Shown: positions 36,190-45,225 of the stretch, in pieces | How the letters are laid out: each line of letters begins with the position of its first letter | Numbering within the stretch: position 1 is the first letter of the stretch | Assembly: GCF_006715565.1 (NCBI RefSeq) | Contig: NZ_VFNL01000001.1 | Span: 1,302,001 to 1,366,000, forward strand | DNA length: 64,000 nt | DNA from: Microbacterium sp. SLBN-154 | Lineage (GTDB): Bacteria; Actinomycetota; Actinomycetes; Actinomycetales; Microbacteriaceae | Direction of reading: 5' to 3' | Notes under the pieces: model-generated | Told to the model about the DNA's origin: nothing | The model's database searches: none | Seen by the model: only the letters and a program-made list of their open reading frames with translations | Made by a program: the position numbers and the translations under genes

Positions 36190-36232
36190 GGCGGTGCGCA
36201 CCCTCGGCGGGAGGGAGTGCACCCTCGGCGGG
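36190..36232. repeat. Two units of the 21-bp GTGCAC repeat
   Basis: GCGCACCCTCGGCGGG (core 36196) and GTGCACCCTCGGCGGG (core 36217) repeat at a 21-bp step and match the inverted units at 34520-34604. Again in a gap between convergent genes. Confidence 0.8.
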
Positions 36233-36261
36233 AGTGGGGGAGGGAGGGGAGGAGCGGGGGG

Positions 36262-37302
36262 TCAGACGAAGCGGACCCAGTTCGCGCCGCGACCGGTCTC
36301 CACCTGCTGGACGAGGTCGAGCGCGTCGCCGTGGACCGCGTACAGCGACACGGTCGTCGAGCGCTCACCGGCGGCGACGAGGAAACGTCCGTCCGCGCTC
36401 AGCGCGAAGCCGCGCGGCTGCGGCTCGGTGACGAAGAACCGGCTCGGTGACGTGACCGAGCCGTCGGCGCCCACGGCGACAGCCGCGAGGGTGCTCTCGG
36501 TGCGCTCGGTCGCCCAGAGGAACGCTTCGTCGGCCCCGAAGTGCAGGTCGGCGCCCCAGATGAGGTGCCCCGCCATCGGGTCGGCGCCGAAGGTGCTGTG
36601 CTTCAGGTCCTTCGTCGTGTCGAACGCCGTCGCCGCGTCGACCAGACGCAGCGTGCCGTCGACCGTGTCGCGGGCGTAGCGCAGAACCTCGCCCGAGAAC
36701 TCCGTCAGCACGTACACCGCATCCTGCGCGGCGCTCACCACGAGGTGACGGGGGCCGCTGCCCGCGGGCGCCGCCACGGTCTCGGGGTCGAGCGGGACGA
36801 GCGCCAGGTCATCGTCGAGCGCGTACTGGGCGACGAGGTCGTCGCCGAGTGAGACGAAGTACGCGAAGCGCCCGTCGGCGCTCGGCAGCACCGCGTGCAG
36901 GTTCGCGAACTCGACCCGGCTCACCGGCTCGCCGACGACCCCGTCGTCGATCCGGCACGAGATGCCGTACCCGCCGCTGTAGGCCGCGCCGAGCAGACCC
37001 GCGCCGTCGCGTGTGAGCGCGAGATAGTTCATGCCGCCGTCGGGGAGGTCGAGCCGTGAGCGCGGCTCGAGAAGACCGCTCTCCCTGTCGAGCACGAGGG
37101 TGACGATGCCGGCGGGCTCGCCCTCCTTCGACCCCTTCACTCCCGCGTAGACGAGGTCGCGCGCAGCGTCGACGGCGAAGGTCGAGCACGCGGGGAGCCC
37201 CTCCGTGACGGCGAGACGCGTCATCCGCTCTCCGTCGAAACGGAAGACGCTGATCGAGCCGCCTCCGGCGTTGGCAACGAGCACGAGCGCAGGTTCGGTC
37301 AT
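36262..37302 (-). CDS. Lactonase-family beta-propeller protein
   Basis: A 346-residue cytosolic seven-bladed propeller of the 6-phosphogluconolactonase (YbhE/Pgl-type) family. Repeated blade motifs include ALVLVANAGGGSISVFRFDG, RFAYFVSLGDDLVAQYALD and GSGPRHLVVSAAQDAVYVL, the last containing the conserved PRH; a final RFLVAAGERSTTVSLY closes the fold. The family is variable in function, so pathway assignment is uncertain. The ATG at 37302 gives family length; the longer upstream frame runs across the CNNM promoter. Divergent from the CNNM operon. Confidence 0.82.
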   Translation of the reverse strand: MTEPALVLVANAGGGSISVFRFDGERMTRLAVTEGLPACSTFAVDAARDLVYAGVKGSKEGEPAGIVTLVLDRESGLLEPRSRLDLPDGGMNYLALTRDGAGLLGAAYSGGYGISCRIDDGVVGEPVSRVEFANLHAVLPSADGRFAYFVSLGDDLVAQYALDDDLALVPLDPETVAAPAGSGPRHLVVSAAQDAVYVLTEFSGEVLRYARDTVDGTLRLVDAATAFDTTKDLKHSTFGADPMAGHLIWGADLHFGADEAFLWATERTESTLAAVAVGADGSVTSPSRFFVTEPQPRGFALSADGRFLVAAGERSTTVSLYAVHGDALDLVQQVETGRGANWVRFV

Positions 37303-37360
37303 CCCTCGATCGTAGGTCGATTCACGGCTGGCGCCGAGTGGCGGGCCTCCGACGATCCCG

Positions 37361-37470
37361 TATCGTGGAGATCCCCCGCCACTGACCCACGGGAGCAATC
37401 CGTGCGCCACCACCGAACCTCCACCGACCAGGAGGGTCGATCTTCGTACCCCCTCCATTCGCGAGGGGGT
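37361..37470 (+). promoter_or_regulatory. Structured 5' leader of the CNNM operon with SD-masking hairpin
   Basis: TATCGT (37361-37366) is a good -10 box, placing the start near 37373 and giving a leader of about 105 nt. At its end ACCCCCTC (37448-37455) pairs perfectly with GAGGGGGT (37463-37470). The second arm contains the purine-rich ribosome site of the ATG at 37479, so the hairpin would hide it. This looks like a metal- or small-molecule-responsive leader; it does not resemble the known M-box or yybP-ykoY by eye. Confidence 0.5.
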
Positions 37471-37478
37471 GAATCCGG

Positions 37479-38879
37479 ATGCTGGCGGCGACACTGACCC
37501 TGCTGCTGGGCATCATCGTCACACTGGCGATCATCGTCGCCTGCGGCTTCTTCGTCGCCCAGGAGTTCGCCTACATGTCCGTCGACCGTTCGCGGATGGC
37601 GGCCAAGGCCGAGAAGGGCGACGTGCAGGCGAGGCGGGTGCTCTCGATCACCAAGCGCACCTCCTTCATGCTCTCGGGCGCGCAGCTGGGCATCACGGTC
37701 ACCGGCCTGCTCATCGGGTACGTCGCCGAGCCGCTCATCGGGCAGTCGATCGGCACGCTGCTCGGCGGCGTCGGACTCGACCCGGGGGTCTCCGTGATCA
37801 TCGGCACCACCGGGGCCCTGCTCTTGGCGACGATCGTGACGATGATCTTCGGCGAGCTGTATCCGAAGAACCTCGCGATCGCGAACCCCGATCCGCTCGC
37901 GCGCGCACTCGCCGTCCCCACGCGCATCTACCTGACGCTGTTCGGCTGGCTCATCGCGGTGTTCGATCTCGCCGCGAACGCGCTGCTGCGGCTTCTGCGC
38001 ATCGAACCGCTCGAAGACGTCGACGAGAGCGCGACCGCCCGCGACCTGGAAGCGATCATCGAGGACTCCCGCGCGAGCGGCGACCTGCCCGATGATCTGT
38101 CGAACATCATCGACCGCATCCTGGACTTCCCGCAGCGCGATGTCGAGCACGCGATGGTGCCGCGTTCCCACATCGACTCCATAGGCCCCGACACCACGAT
38201 CGCCGAGGTGCTGTCGTTGATGTCGACCGGTCACACCCGCTACCCGGTCATCGGCGACGAGGACACCCCGGTCGGCATCGTCAATCTCATCGACCTGCTC
38301 CGCGGGCATTACGACCCCTCCGCGCCGGTGTCCACCGTGATGCGCGAGGCGGTCGTCCTGCCGACATCCATGCGGTTGCCGATCGCCCTCGAGCGGATGC
38401 GCCGCACCCGCAACGAGATGGCCTGCGTCGTCGACGAGTACGGCAACTTCGACGGCATCCTCACCCTGGAGGATCTGACCGAAGAGGTCGTAGGGGAGAT
38501 CTCCGACGAGCACGACCTGGACGTGGACGAGGTGACCTCCGACGGCGACGCGTCGTGGACGGTGCCGGGCGACGTCCACCTCGACGAGCTGGAGCGGCTC
38601 ATCGGGCACGATCTGGAGCGCGACGGTGCGGAGACGGTCGCGGGACTGACGATCAGCGAGCACGGCGACCTCCCGCCGCTGGGTGCCGTCGTGCGGGTCG
38701 ACCTGCCCGAGCGCGCGGGCGAGGCCGTGCAGGGGCTGAACCTCCAGCGCTGGCTCGAGATCGAGGTGCTCGAGATCGAGCGGCATGTGCCGTCTCGGCT
38801 GACCGTTCATCTCCACGAACGGGACCTCGACGCCGAACCTGATGCGGATGACCGCGCGGAGACGGAGGCGGACCGATGA
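37479..38879 (+). CDS. CNNM/CorC-HlyC domain transporter-like protein (hemolysin family)
   Basis: A 466-residue membrane protein: CNNM (DUF21) membrane domain in residues 1-190 with the marker FFVAQEFAYMSVDRSRM and TMIFGELYPKNLAIANP, a CBS pair in 205-330 (MVPRSHIDSIGPDTTIAEV and CVVDEYGNFDGILTLEDL), and a C-terminal CorC_HlyC domain (SWTVPGDVHLDELERLIG). Members function in Mg2+ (or Co2+) efflux or tolerance; CBS domains bind Mg-ATP in characterised proteins. A hairpin that could mask the ribosome site precedes it. The stop overlaps the second CNNM gene. Confidence 0.9.
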   Translation: MLAATLTLLLGIIVTLAIIVACGFFVAQEFAYMSVDRSRMAAKAEKGDVQARRVLSITKRTSFMLSGAQLGITVTGLLIGYVAEPLIGQSIGTLLGGVGLDPGVSVIIGTTGALLLATIVTMIFGELYPKNLAIANPDPLARALAVPTRIYLTLFGWLIAVFDLAANALLRLLRIEPLEDVDESATARDLEAIIEDSRASGDLPDDLSNIIDRILDFPQRDVEHAMVPRSHIDSIGPDTTIAEVLSLMSTGHTRYPVIGDEDTPVGIVNLIDLLRGHYDPSAPVSTVMREAVVLPTSMRLPIALERMRRTRNEMACVVDEYGNFDGILTLEDLTEEVVGEISDEHDLDVDEVTSDGDASWTVPGDVHLDELERLIGHDLERDGAETVAGLTISEHGDLPPLGAVVRVDLPERAGEAVQGLNLQRWLEIEVLEIERHVPSRLTVHLHERDLDAEPDADDRAETEADR

Positions 38880-39925
38880 ACGGATGGATCGTCGCTCTCA
38901 TCACGACGCTGCTGATCATCGCCAGCGCCTTCTTCGTCATCGTCGAGTTCGCCCTCCTCGCCGCCCGCCGGCACCGTCTGGAGCAGGAGGCCGACCGCAG
39001 TGCGTCGGCGCGCGCGGCCCTGCGAGGAATGAACGAGCTGACGGTCATGCTCGCCTTCGCCCAGCTGGGGATCACCGCCTGCACGTTCCTCCTCGGCGCG
39101 ATCACCAAGCCGGCGATCGACTACGCCCTCGCCCCCGTCTTGGAGGCGTGGGGCCTGCCCGCGGTGCTCTCGGGCGTGATCGCGTTCATGCTCGCCCTGA
39201 TCCTGGTGACCTTCCTGCACCTCGTGGTCGGTGAGATGGCCCCCAAGTCGTGGGCGATCGCGCATCCCGAGGTTGCGGCCAAAGCCACCGGCATCCTGGC
39301 GCGCGCCCTGACCTGGCCGCTGCGACCGTTCCTCCTCTGGATCAATCACATCGCCAACCGCCTCGTCAGGGCTTCCGGCGTCGAGCCCGTCGAGAAGGCG
39401 GCGGTAGGCGGCCAGGATGCGGACACCATCCGCGAACTCGTCGCGCACTCGCGCGAGGCGGGCACGCTCGAGCGGCAGTACTCCGAGCCGATCGCGCAGG
39501 CGATCGCCATGAGCACGCGCACGGTGGGGGAGATCGTCCGGGTCGACCGGGCGCCGACATCCGTCCCCGCCGACGCCACGGTCGCCGACCTGCAGCGCGT
39601 GGCCGCGGAATCGGGGCACCTTCGCATTCTCGTGGGGTCGACCGCCGAATGCGCCGTCGCGCACGTGCGCGACACGCTGAAGCTCACCCCGACGACGCCG
39701 GTCGCCGCGATCGCGCGGAAGCCGCTCGTGGTCGAGCCGGCCGCGTCGGCGTACGACACGCTGCTGCGGATGCGCCGTGGGCGCGTGCAGCTGGCGATCG
39801 TCGTGGACGGCCAGCGCCTGCTGGGCGTGGTCACGATCGACGACCTTCTCGGGCAACTGCTTCCCGGACCGGATGCCGCCGCGCAGCCGATCGCGGGAGG
39901 GGCGGGTGTCGGGGGCCCGACCTAG
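38876..39925 (+). CDS. Second CNNM-domain protein, without CorC_HlyC tail
   Basis: A 349-residue paralogue: the CNNM membrane domain (IVEFALLAARRHRLEQEAD, LAFAQLGITACTFLLGAITK, VVGEMAPKSWAIAHP) and a CBS pair with ILVGSTAECAVAHVRDTLKL and LAIVVDGQRLLGVVTIDDLL, but no C-terminal CorC_HlyC domain. ATGA overlap to the first gene implies co-translation and a possible heterodimer; CNNM proteins are known dimers. Two such genes side by side are common in actinobacteria. Confidence 0.9.
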   Translation: MNGWIVALITTLLIIASAFFVIVEFALLAARRHRLEQEADRSASARAALRGMNELTVMLAFAQLGITACTFLLGAITKPAIDYALAPVLEAWGLPAVLSGVIAFMLALILVTFLHLVVGEMAPKSWAIAHPEVAAKATGILARALTWPLRPFLLWINHIANRLVRASGVEPVEKAAVGGQDADTIRELVAHSREAGTLERQYSEPIAQAIAMSTRTVGEIVRVDRAPTSVPADATVADLQRVAAESGHLRILVGSTAECAVAHVRDTLKLTPTTPVAAIARKPLVVEPAASAYDTLLRMRRGRVQLAIVVDGQRLLGVVTIDDLLGQLLPGPDAAAQPIAGGAGVGGPT

Positions 39926-39928
39926 ACT
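39923..39928 (+). promoter_or_regulatory. Candidate -10 box of pcrA
   Basis: TAGACT lies right at the end of the upstream gene, nine bases before the ATG at 39938, so the mRNA would have almost no leader. Confidence 0.45.
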
Positions 39929-39937
39929 TGACGGGCA

Positions 39938-42406
39938 ATGACTGACGTCTCTCCGGCCGCGCGCCCCGCGGCATCCGTCCCTCTCATCGTCGACGGCGAT
40001 CGCGGGCCCCGACCGGGCTCGGGCGCTCGCGTCGACGAAGACCTGCTCGCCGGGCTCAACCCCGAGCAGCGCGAGGCGGTGACCTACCGCGGTCAGGCGC
40101 TCCTCATCGTCGCCGGCGCCGGTTCGGGCAAGACCAGCGTGCTGACGCGGCGCATCGCGTCGCTGCTGCGCAACAAAGAGGCGTGGCCGAGCCAGATCCT
40201 CGCGATCACCTTCACCAACAAGGCCGCCGGTGAGATGCGCGAGCGCGTGCACCAGCTCGTGGGCGACCGATCGCAGGGCATGTGGATCTCGACCTTCCAC
40301 TCGGCGTGCGTGCGCATCCTGCGGCGCGAAGCCGAGCAGTTCGGGTTCACCAAGTCGTTCACGATCTACGACTCGGGCGACTCGCGCGCGCTGGTCAAGC
40401 GGCTGGTGAAAGAGCATGAAGCGGATGCCTATGGACTGACGCCCTCCGCGGTGCAGGGGAAGATCTCCAAGCTCAAGAACGAGCTCGCCGATGCGGAGTC
40501 GTACGCCCGGTCGGCGAACATGAACGACCCGGCCGAGCGAGTCTTCTGCGACGTGTTCGCGGCGTACCAGCGAGAGCTGCAGCGCGCGAACGCGTTCGAC
40601 TTCGACGACCTCATCGCTCAGACGGTGTACCTGTTCCGGGCGTTCCCGCAGGTGGCGGATGTGTACCGGCGGCGGTTCCGGCACATCCTCGTGGACGAGT
40701 ACCAGGACACCAACCACTCGCAGTACGCGCTGATCCACGAGCTGACGCGGGCGCCGGGATCCGACGGCGGCCCGATCGCTTCGTCGGGCGGGATGATGAT
40801 CTTCGACGCGCCGGCGACCGAGGAAGCGGCGTCGCTGACGGTCGTCGGCGACTCCGACCAGTCGATCTACGCGTTCCGCGGAGCCGACATCCGCAACATC
40901 AGCGAGTTCGAGCGCGACTTCCCGGGCGCGAAGGTGGTGCTCCTCGAGCAGAACTACCGGTCGACGCAGAACATCCTGTCCGCGGCGAACGCGGTGATCA
41001 GCCACAACTTCGACCGGAAAGACAAGCGGCTGTGGACCGACGTCGGCGCGGGGGAGAAGATCGTCGGCTTCACCGGGTACTCGCAGCACGACGAGGCCCA
41101 GTTCGTCGCCGACGAGATCGAGGTGCTGCACAAGGGCGGGGTGCCGTACGACCAGATGGCGGTCTTCTACCGCACCAACTCGCAGTCGCGTGCGCTGGAG
41201 GAGATCTTCATCCGCGCCGCCGTGCCGTACAAGATCATGGGCGGCACGAAGTTCTACGAGCGCGCCGAGATCAAGGACGCGCTGGCCTACCTCGTCGCCG
41301 TGGCGAATCCCGCCGATGAGATGGCGATGCGCCGCATCATCAACCGGCCGCGCCGCGGCATCGGCGACGTGACGATCGAGACGATCAGTCGCTATGCCGC
41401 CGACGAGCAGATCACCTTCCGCGACGCGCTCGGCAATGCCTCGGCGCTGGGCGTCGGACCTAAGATCCAGGCGGCGATCGCGCACCTGGATGCGGTTCTC
41501 GCCGAGGCATCCGATCTCATGCTTCCCGCATCGGGCGAGCTGCCCCCGCCGACCGCGGTCGCCGACGGGCTGCAGCTGCTGCTGTCGAAGAGCGGCTACC
41601 TCGACGCGCTGCGCGCGAGCCGCGACCCGCAGGACGAGGCGCGCGTGGAGAATCTCGACGAGCTCGTCGCCGTGGCCCGCGAGTTCGCGCGCAACAACCC
41701 GGAAGGGACGATCGTCGACTTCCTCACCGAGGTGGCGCTGGTCTCCGACGCGGATGACCTGGAGGATGCCTCGGGATCGGTGTCGCTCATGACGATGCAC
41801 ACCGCGAAGGGGCTGGAGTACGACGCGGTGTTCCTCACCGGTGTGGAGGAAGACCTGATCCCGCACCGGATCTCGGCCGGCGAACCGGGCGGTCCGCAGG
41901 AGGAGCGGCGGCTGTTCTACGTCGGCGTCACCCGGGCGCGCAAGCGCCTGTACCTGACCCTGGCGATGACCCGCGCGCAGTTCGGCGAAGTGTCGGTCGC
42001 AATGCCGAGCAGGTTCCTGCAGGAGATCCCGTCGGATCTGCTCGACTGGCGCCAGTCGCCGGGCGACGTCAACTCACGCGGCGGGACGCAGTCGCGGGCG
42101 CTCAACGCGCAGCGGGGCTCCTCGGGGTCGGGCTTCGGCGGGTCGGGGTCGGGCCGGCGGTACGGTGACGACCTCGTTCCGAAGTCGACATCGCTGGAGA
42201 AGTTCGCCAACCGCATCCCGGCGAAGGTCCGCGATAACGGCGACATGGAGCTCGCGCCAGGAGACCGCATCCGTCACGACGACTTCGGCGAGGGCCGCAT
42301 CGACGCGATCACCGGTGAGGGCGCGAAGCGCGTCGCGCATGTGCGCTTCGAGAAGGTCGGCATGAAGAAGCTGCTGGTGAAGATCGCACCGATCGCGAAG
42401 CTCTAA
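39938..42406 (+). CDS. pcrA: ATP-dependent DNA helicase PcrA/UvrD1
   Basis: An 822-residue superfamily-1 3'-5' helicase. Motif order: Q motif LNPEQREAV near residue 40, Walker A AGAGSGKTS near 64, ITFTNKAAGEMRERV (Ia), VDEYQDTNHSQY (II), VVGDSDQSIYAFRGA (III), EQNYRSTQNI (IV), SLMTMHTAKGLEYDAVFLTG (V) and YVGVTRARKRLYL (VI). The C-terminal Tudor-like part (GDRIRHDDFGEGRIDAI) is typical of PcrA. It acts in nucleotide excision repair, replication restart and anti-recombination. There is an insertion with small residues after motif II (SDGGPIASSGGMMIFDAP) that I do not see in standard PcrA. Confidence 0.95.
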   Translation: MTDVSPAARPAASVPLIVDGDRGPRPGSGARVDEDLLAGLNPEQREAVTYRGQALLIVAGAGSGKTSVLTRRIASLLRNKEAWPSQILAITFTNKAAGEMRERVHQLVGDRSQGMWISTFHSACVRILRREAEQFGFTKSFTIYDSGDSRALVKRLVKEHEADAYGLTPSAVQGKISKLKNELADAESYARSANMNDPAERVFCDVFAAYQRELQRANAFDFDDLIAQTVYLFRAFPQVADVYRRRFRHILVDEYQDTNHSQYALIHELTRAPGSDGGPIASSGGMMIFDAPATEEAASLTVVGDSDQSIYAFRGADIRNISEFERDFPGAKVVLLEQNYRSTQNILSAANAVISHNFDRKDKRLWTDVGAGEKIVGFTGYSQHDEAQFVADEIEVLHKGGVPYDQMAVFYRTNSQSRALEEIFIRAAVPYKIMGGTKFYERAEIKDALAYLVAVANPADEMAMRRIINRPRRGIGDVTIETISRYAADEQITFRDALGNASALGVGPKIQAAIAHLDAVLAEASDLMLPASGELPPPTAVADGLQLLLSKSGYLDALRASRDPQDEARVENLDELVAVAREFARNNPEGTIVDFLTEVALVSDADDLEDASGSVSLMTMHTAKGLEYDAVFLTGVEEDLIPHRISAGEPGGPQEERRLFYVGVTRARKRLYLTLAMTRAQFGEVSVAMPSRFLQEIPSDLLDWRQSPGDVNSRGGTQSRALNAQRGSSGSGFGGSGSGRRYGDDLVPKSTSLEKFANRIPAKVRDNGDMELAPGDRIRHDDFGEGRIDAITGEGAKRVAHVRFEKVGMKKLLVKIAPIAKL

Positions 42407-42438
42407 CCGCACGCTGGCCGCGCGGCCGTGCGTTGTCG

Positions 42439-42878
42439 CGCGACCCGTCAAATTCTGCTGCTCGGTCTCGATGCGGCCCGCGTTTTCTGACGGGTCGCGT
42501 TGACGGGCCGCGCTGGCGGGTCCGCGACCCGTCAGAATCTGCTGCTCGGTCTGGATGCGGGCCGCGTTTTCTGACGGGTCGCGCTGGCGGGCCGCGCTGG
42601 CGGGTCCGCGACCCGTCAGGATCTGCTGCTTGCCGTGGTTTCGGGCGACGTTTTGTGACGGCTCGCGGCGGGCGCAGGCAGAACGACGAACGGAGCGGCG
42701 CGCTCTGTCGCGCGACCCGTCCGCAACCCAATCCGCGACCCGTTAGATTCTGCTGCTAGGTCTGGATGCGGGCCGCGTTTTCTGACGGGTCGCGGTGACG
42801 GGCCGCGCTGGCGGGTCCGCGACCCGTCAGAATCTGCTGCTCCTCGTCGCTGCGGGCGACGTTTTGTGACGGGTCGCG
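42439..42878. repeat. Five 61-bp foldback elements at 84-bp period
   Basis: Elements at 42439-42499, 42523-42583, 42607-42667, 42734-42794 and 42818-42878 are each exactly 61 bp. Each begins CGCGACCCGT and ends ACGGGTCGCG (one end is ACGGCTCGCG), with a conserved interior that includes TCTGCTGCT and GACGTTTT or GCGTTTT. The 23-bp spacers are also alike (TGACGGGCCGCGCTGGCGGG and close variants), making an 84-bp tandem array broken once (127 bp step). The 520-bp gap has no gene. Each element can form a long RNA hairpin. Confidence 0.92.
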
Positions 42879-42914
42879 CAGGCGAAGCCGGCCGCGGCCC
42901 GCAGGGCCGCCGCG

Positions 42915-42920
42915 TAGGCT
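42915..42920 (+). promoter_or_regulatory. Candidate -10 box, leaderless start of SseB-like gene
   Basis: TAGGCT is followed by six bases and then the ATG at 42927. Confidence 0.55.
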
Positions 42921-42926
42921 GGCACG

Positions 42927-44054
42927 ATGGCACTCTTCGGGCGACGTAAGAAGACCGACGACCAGCGCGACGACGCGGCTTCGCAGACGGGAACACCCGA
43001 CCCCGAGGCTCCCGAGACGGATGTCGATGTCGCCGATGCCCCCGGGCTCGCCCCGCGAGAGGGTGAGGATCCCGCGGGGGGCGGTGACGTGGCATCCGCT
43101 GCTCCCGCGACCGAGGAGCCGGTTCCGCACGTGAACATCTCGGTGTCGACCTATGGCGCGCCGCGCACGGCGCCGGCTGCGCAGCCGGTCGCCGCCGATT
43201 CCGCCGCGAGCGCACCGGCCACCGCCGCCGGCGCACCGGCCGCGGCGCCGCGCACCCCGGGCCCGGCCGAGGCGCCCGCGCCGTCGCAGACGGTTCCGGG
43301 TCTCCCCGACAACGGCCTGGTCATCCAGGCGCTGCGCGCGCTTCCCGACAAGCCCGAGTCGCTCGACCTCATCCACGTCGCCCGTCAGCTCCTGCAGGGC
43401 CAGCTGTTCCTGCGCATCAAGGGCGACGCCCGGCAGCTGCTCTCGGAGGGCGCGCAGCTTCCGCTCGCCGTCGCGACCGTCGGCGACAAGCAGTACGTGC
43501 TGGCCTTCAGTGGTGGGGCAGCCCTGCAGGCGAGCGTGGCGTCGGACGGCGATCAGCAGACATCCGCTGTCGCTCAGCCCGCGGCCACGGTGCTTCGTCA
43601 CGTGGTCTCGGGAACCTACGCCGGCATCATCATCGACCCGTCGTCGGCGCCCGCGCGCGCGGTGATCCCGCGGGAACTCATCGAGCGGATGCTCGACCAG
43701 GCCGACCCCAACGCGCTGGTGAAGCACCTGCTCGCGGGTCCGCGCACGCCCGCCACCGGGGCCGAGATCGTCGCGGCCATGCCGGGGGCGCGGCTCTGGG
43801 TCGCGGTCAACGAAACACCCGACGGCAAGGTCGGCGTCGCGGAAGCGCGCGCGAACGGCGAGCGGCTGCTGCAGGTGTTCACGCACCCGCTCGAGGTGGC
43901 GGCCATCGGTCGCGGCGACAAGGCCGCCCCGATCACGGCCGACCGGCTGGGGGCCGCGCTCGCCGCCGATGCGGCGCTCGCCGGCATCCTCGTTGACGCC
44001 GCCGGCCCGTGGATCCGGCTCGGACGCGAGGACCTCGGCCCGATCCTCCCCTGA
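42927..44054 (+). CDS. SseB domain protein
   Basis: A 375-residue protein with a charged, disordered, alanine/proline-rich N-terminal 125 residues (DDQRDDAASQTGTPDPEAPE, APAAAPRTPGPAEAPAPSQ), then an SseB domain (LFLRIKGDARQLLSEGAQLPLAVATVGDKQYV and FSGGAALQASV; ATVLRHVVSGTYAGIIIDPSS). A second module near 270-375 (ARLWVAVNETPDGKVGVAEARANG) resembles the SseB C-terminal region. In E. coli SseB modulates serine sensitivity of rhodanese-related enzymes; in actinobacteria the role is unknown. Between pcrA and the polymerase gene. Confidence 0.8.
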   Translation: MALFGRRKKTDDQRDDAASQTGTPDPEAPETDVDVADAPGLAPREGEDPAGGGDVASAAPATEEPVPHVNISVSTYGAPRTAPAAQPVAADSAASAPATAAGAPAAAPRTPGPAEAPAPSQTVPGLPDNGLVIQALRALPDKPESLDLIHVARQLLQGQLFLRIKGDARQLLSEGAQLPLAVATVGDKQYVLAFSGGAALQASVASDGDQQTSAVAQPAATVLRHVVSGTYAGIIIDPSSAPARAVIPRELIERMLDQADPNALVKHLLAGPRTPATGAEIVAAMPGARLWVAVNETPDGKVGVAEARANGERLLQVFTHPLEVAAIGRGDKAAPITADRLGAALAADAALAGILVDAAGPWIRLGREDLGPILP

Positions 44055-44091
44055 TGCGCGTCCTGTCCTGACGGGTGTCGTCGGGACGCGA

Positions 44092-44097
44092 TAGCGT
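44092..44097 (+). promoter_or_regulatory. Candidate -10 box, leaderless start of polymerase gene
   Basis: TAGCGT is followed by seven bases and then the ATG at 44105. Confidence 0.5.
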
Positions 44098-44104
44098 CGC
44101 CTGC

Positions 44105-45139
44105 ATGGCGAGCCCGTTCACGATGCTGACCGTTCCCGGGCCCGAGGGCGACCGCGAGGTGCGCCTGTCGAACCCCGACCGCGTGCTGTGGCCGGCACTG
44201 GGGATCACCAAACGCGAGCTCGCCGAGTACCTCATGGCGGTGTCGGGCCCGTTCCTCGCCGCGAACGGCAACCGGCCGGTGTCGCTGGAACGGTTCCCCG
44301 AATCGGTGGAGGGGGAGCGGTTCTATTCCAAGAACCCGCCGAAGGGGACGCCCGACTACGTCGACGCGGTGACGGTGCGGTACAACAGCGGGCGGCGGCA
44401 TCCGCAGATCGTGCTGACCGAGCCTGCAGCCGTCGTGTGGGCGGCCCAGATGAACACGATCGTGTTCCACCCGTGGGCGTCGCTGACGAGCAACACCGAC
44501 AACCCCGTCGAGCTGCGGATCGACCTCGACCCGCAGCCGGGCACCGACTTCGCCGACGCCGCCGCGGTCGCGCCCGCCCTGCTTGACGTGCTCGCCGAAG
44601 CGGGGCTGACGGCGTTCGTGAAGACGAGCGGCAATCGCGGCATCCATGTGTTCTGCCCCATCGAGCCCGAGTGGGAGTTCCTCGACGTGCGGCACGCCGT
44701 CATCGCCGCCGGCCGCGAGCTGGAGCGCCGGATGCCCGATCGCGTGACGACGAACTGGTGGAAGGAAGAGCGCGGGGAGCGCATCTTCATCGACTTCAAC
44801 CAGGCCAACCGCGACCGCACGATGGCAGGGGCCTACAGCCCTCGGGCGCTCGCAGGTGCGACCGTGTCGACGCCGATCACGTGGGATGAGCTCGCGGATG
44901 TCGACCCTGCGGCCTTCACGGTGCGCTCGGTGCCGGAGCGGCTCGCCTCGGTCGGAGACCCGTGGCAGGGGATGCTCGACGCACCGGGGCGCATCGACGT
45001 GCTGCTGGAGTGGTGGCAGCGCGACCTCGACGACGGGCTCGGCGAGCTTCCGTTCCCGCCCGACTTCCCGAAGATGCCTGGCGAGCCGCCGCGCGTGCAG
45101 CCGAGCCGCAAGAATCCGGAGAACTGGCCGAAGGAGTAG
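44105..45139 (+). CDS. LigD-type polymerase/primase domain protein (PolD)
   Basis: A 344-residue stand-alone archaeo-eukaryotic-primase-like polymerase domain as in the NHEJ protein LigD. Motifs: LSNPDRVLWPALGITK near residue 21 (family start), ELRIDLDPQPGTDF near 138 with the DxD metal site, KTSGNRGIHVFCP near 175, and GERIFIDFNQANRDRT near 228 with the third acidic residue. No ligase or nuclease domain is attached. In mycobacteria the related PolD1 gene is next to ligC; here a LigC-type gene follows 8.7 kb later, on the far side of the lipoprotein/regulator cassette. Such enzymes add ribonucleotides and fill gaps in end joining or base excision repair. Confidence 0.9.
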   Translation: MASPFTMLTVPGPEGDREVRLSNPDRVLWPALGITKRELAEYLMAVSGPFLAANGNRPVSLERFPESVEGERFYSKNPPKGTPDYVDAVTVRYNSGRRHPQIVLTEPAAVVWAAQMNTIVFHPWASLTSNTDNPVELRIDLDPQPGTDFADAAAVAPALLDVLAEAGLTAFVKTSGNRGIHVFCPIEPEWEFLDVRHAVIAAGRELERRMPDRVTTNWWKEERGERIFIDFNQANRDRTMAGAYSPRALAGATVSTPITWDELADVDPAAFTVRSVPERLASVGDPWQGMLDAPGRIDVLLEWWQRDLDDGLGELPFPPDFPKMPGEPPRVQPSRKNPENWPKE

Positions 45140-45225
45140 CGCGGTTCGTTCCCCGCGCCGTCGGTTCGGGATGCCGCGGCGCGAGCTCGCGCGCGGCGCG
45201 CCTCGTGTCGAGCCTCTCCCGTTCG

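Noticed and set aside
38807..41866. 1019-codon minus-strand frame opposite the second CNNM gene and pcrA
   Set aside because: The plus strand encodes strong conserved families; the antisense product has low-complexity, His/Arg-rich composition and no ribosome site.
42439..42878. CRISPR-like periodicity
   Set aside because: Repeats are 61 bp with complementary ends, spacers are near identical rather than unique, and there are no cas genes.
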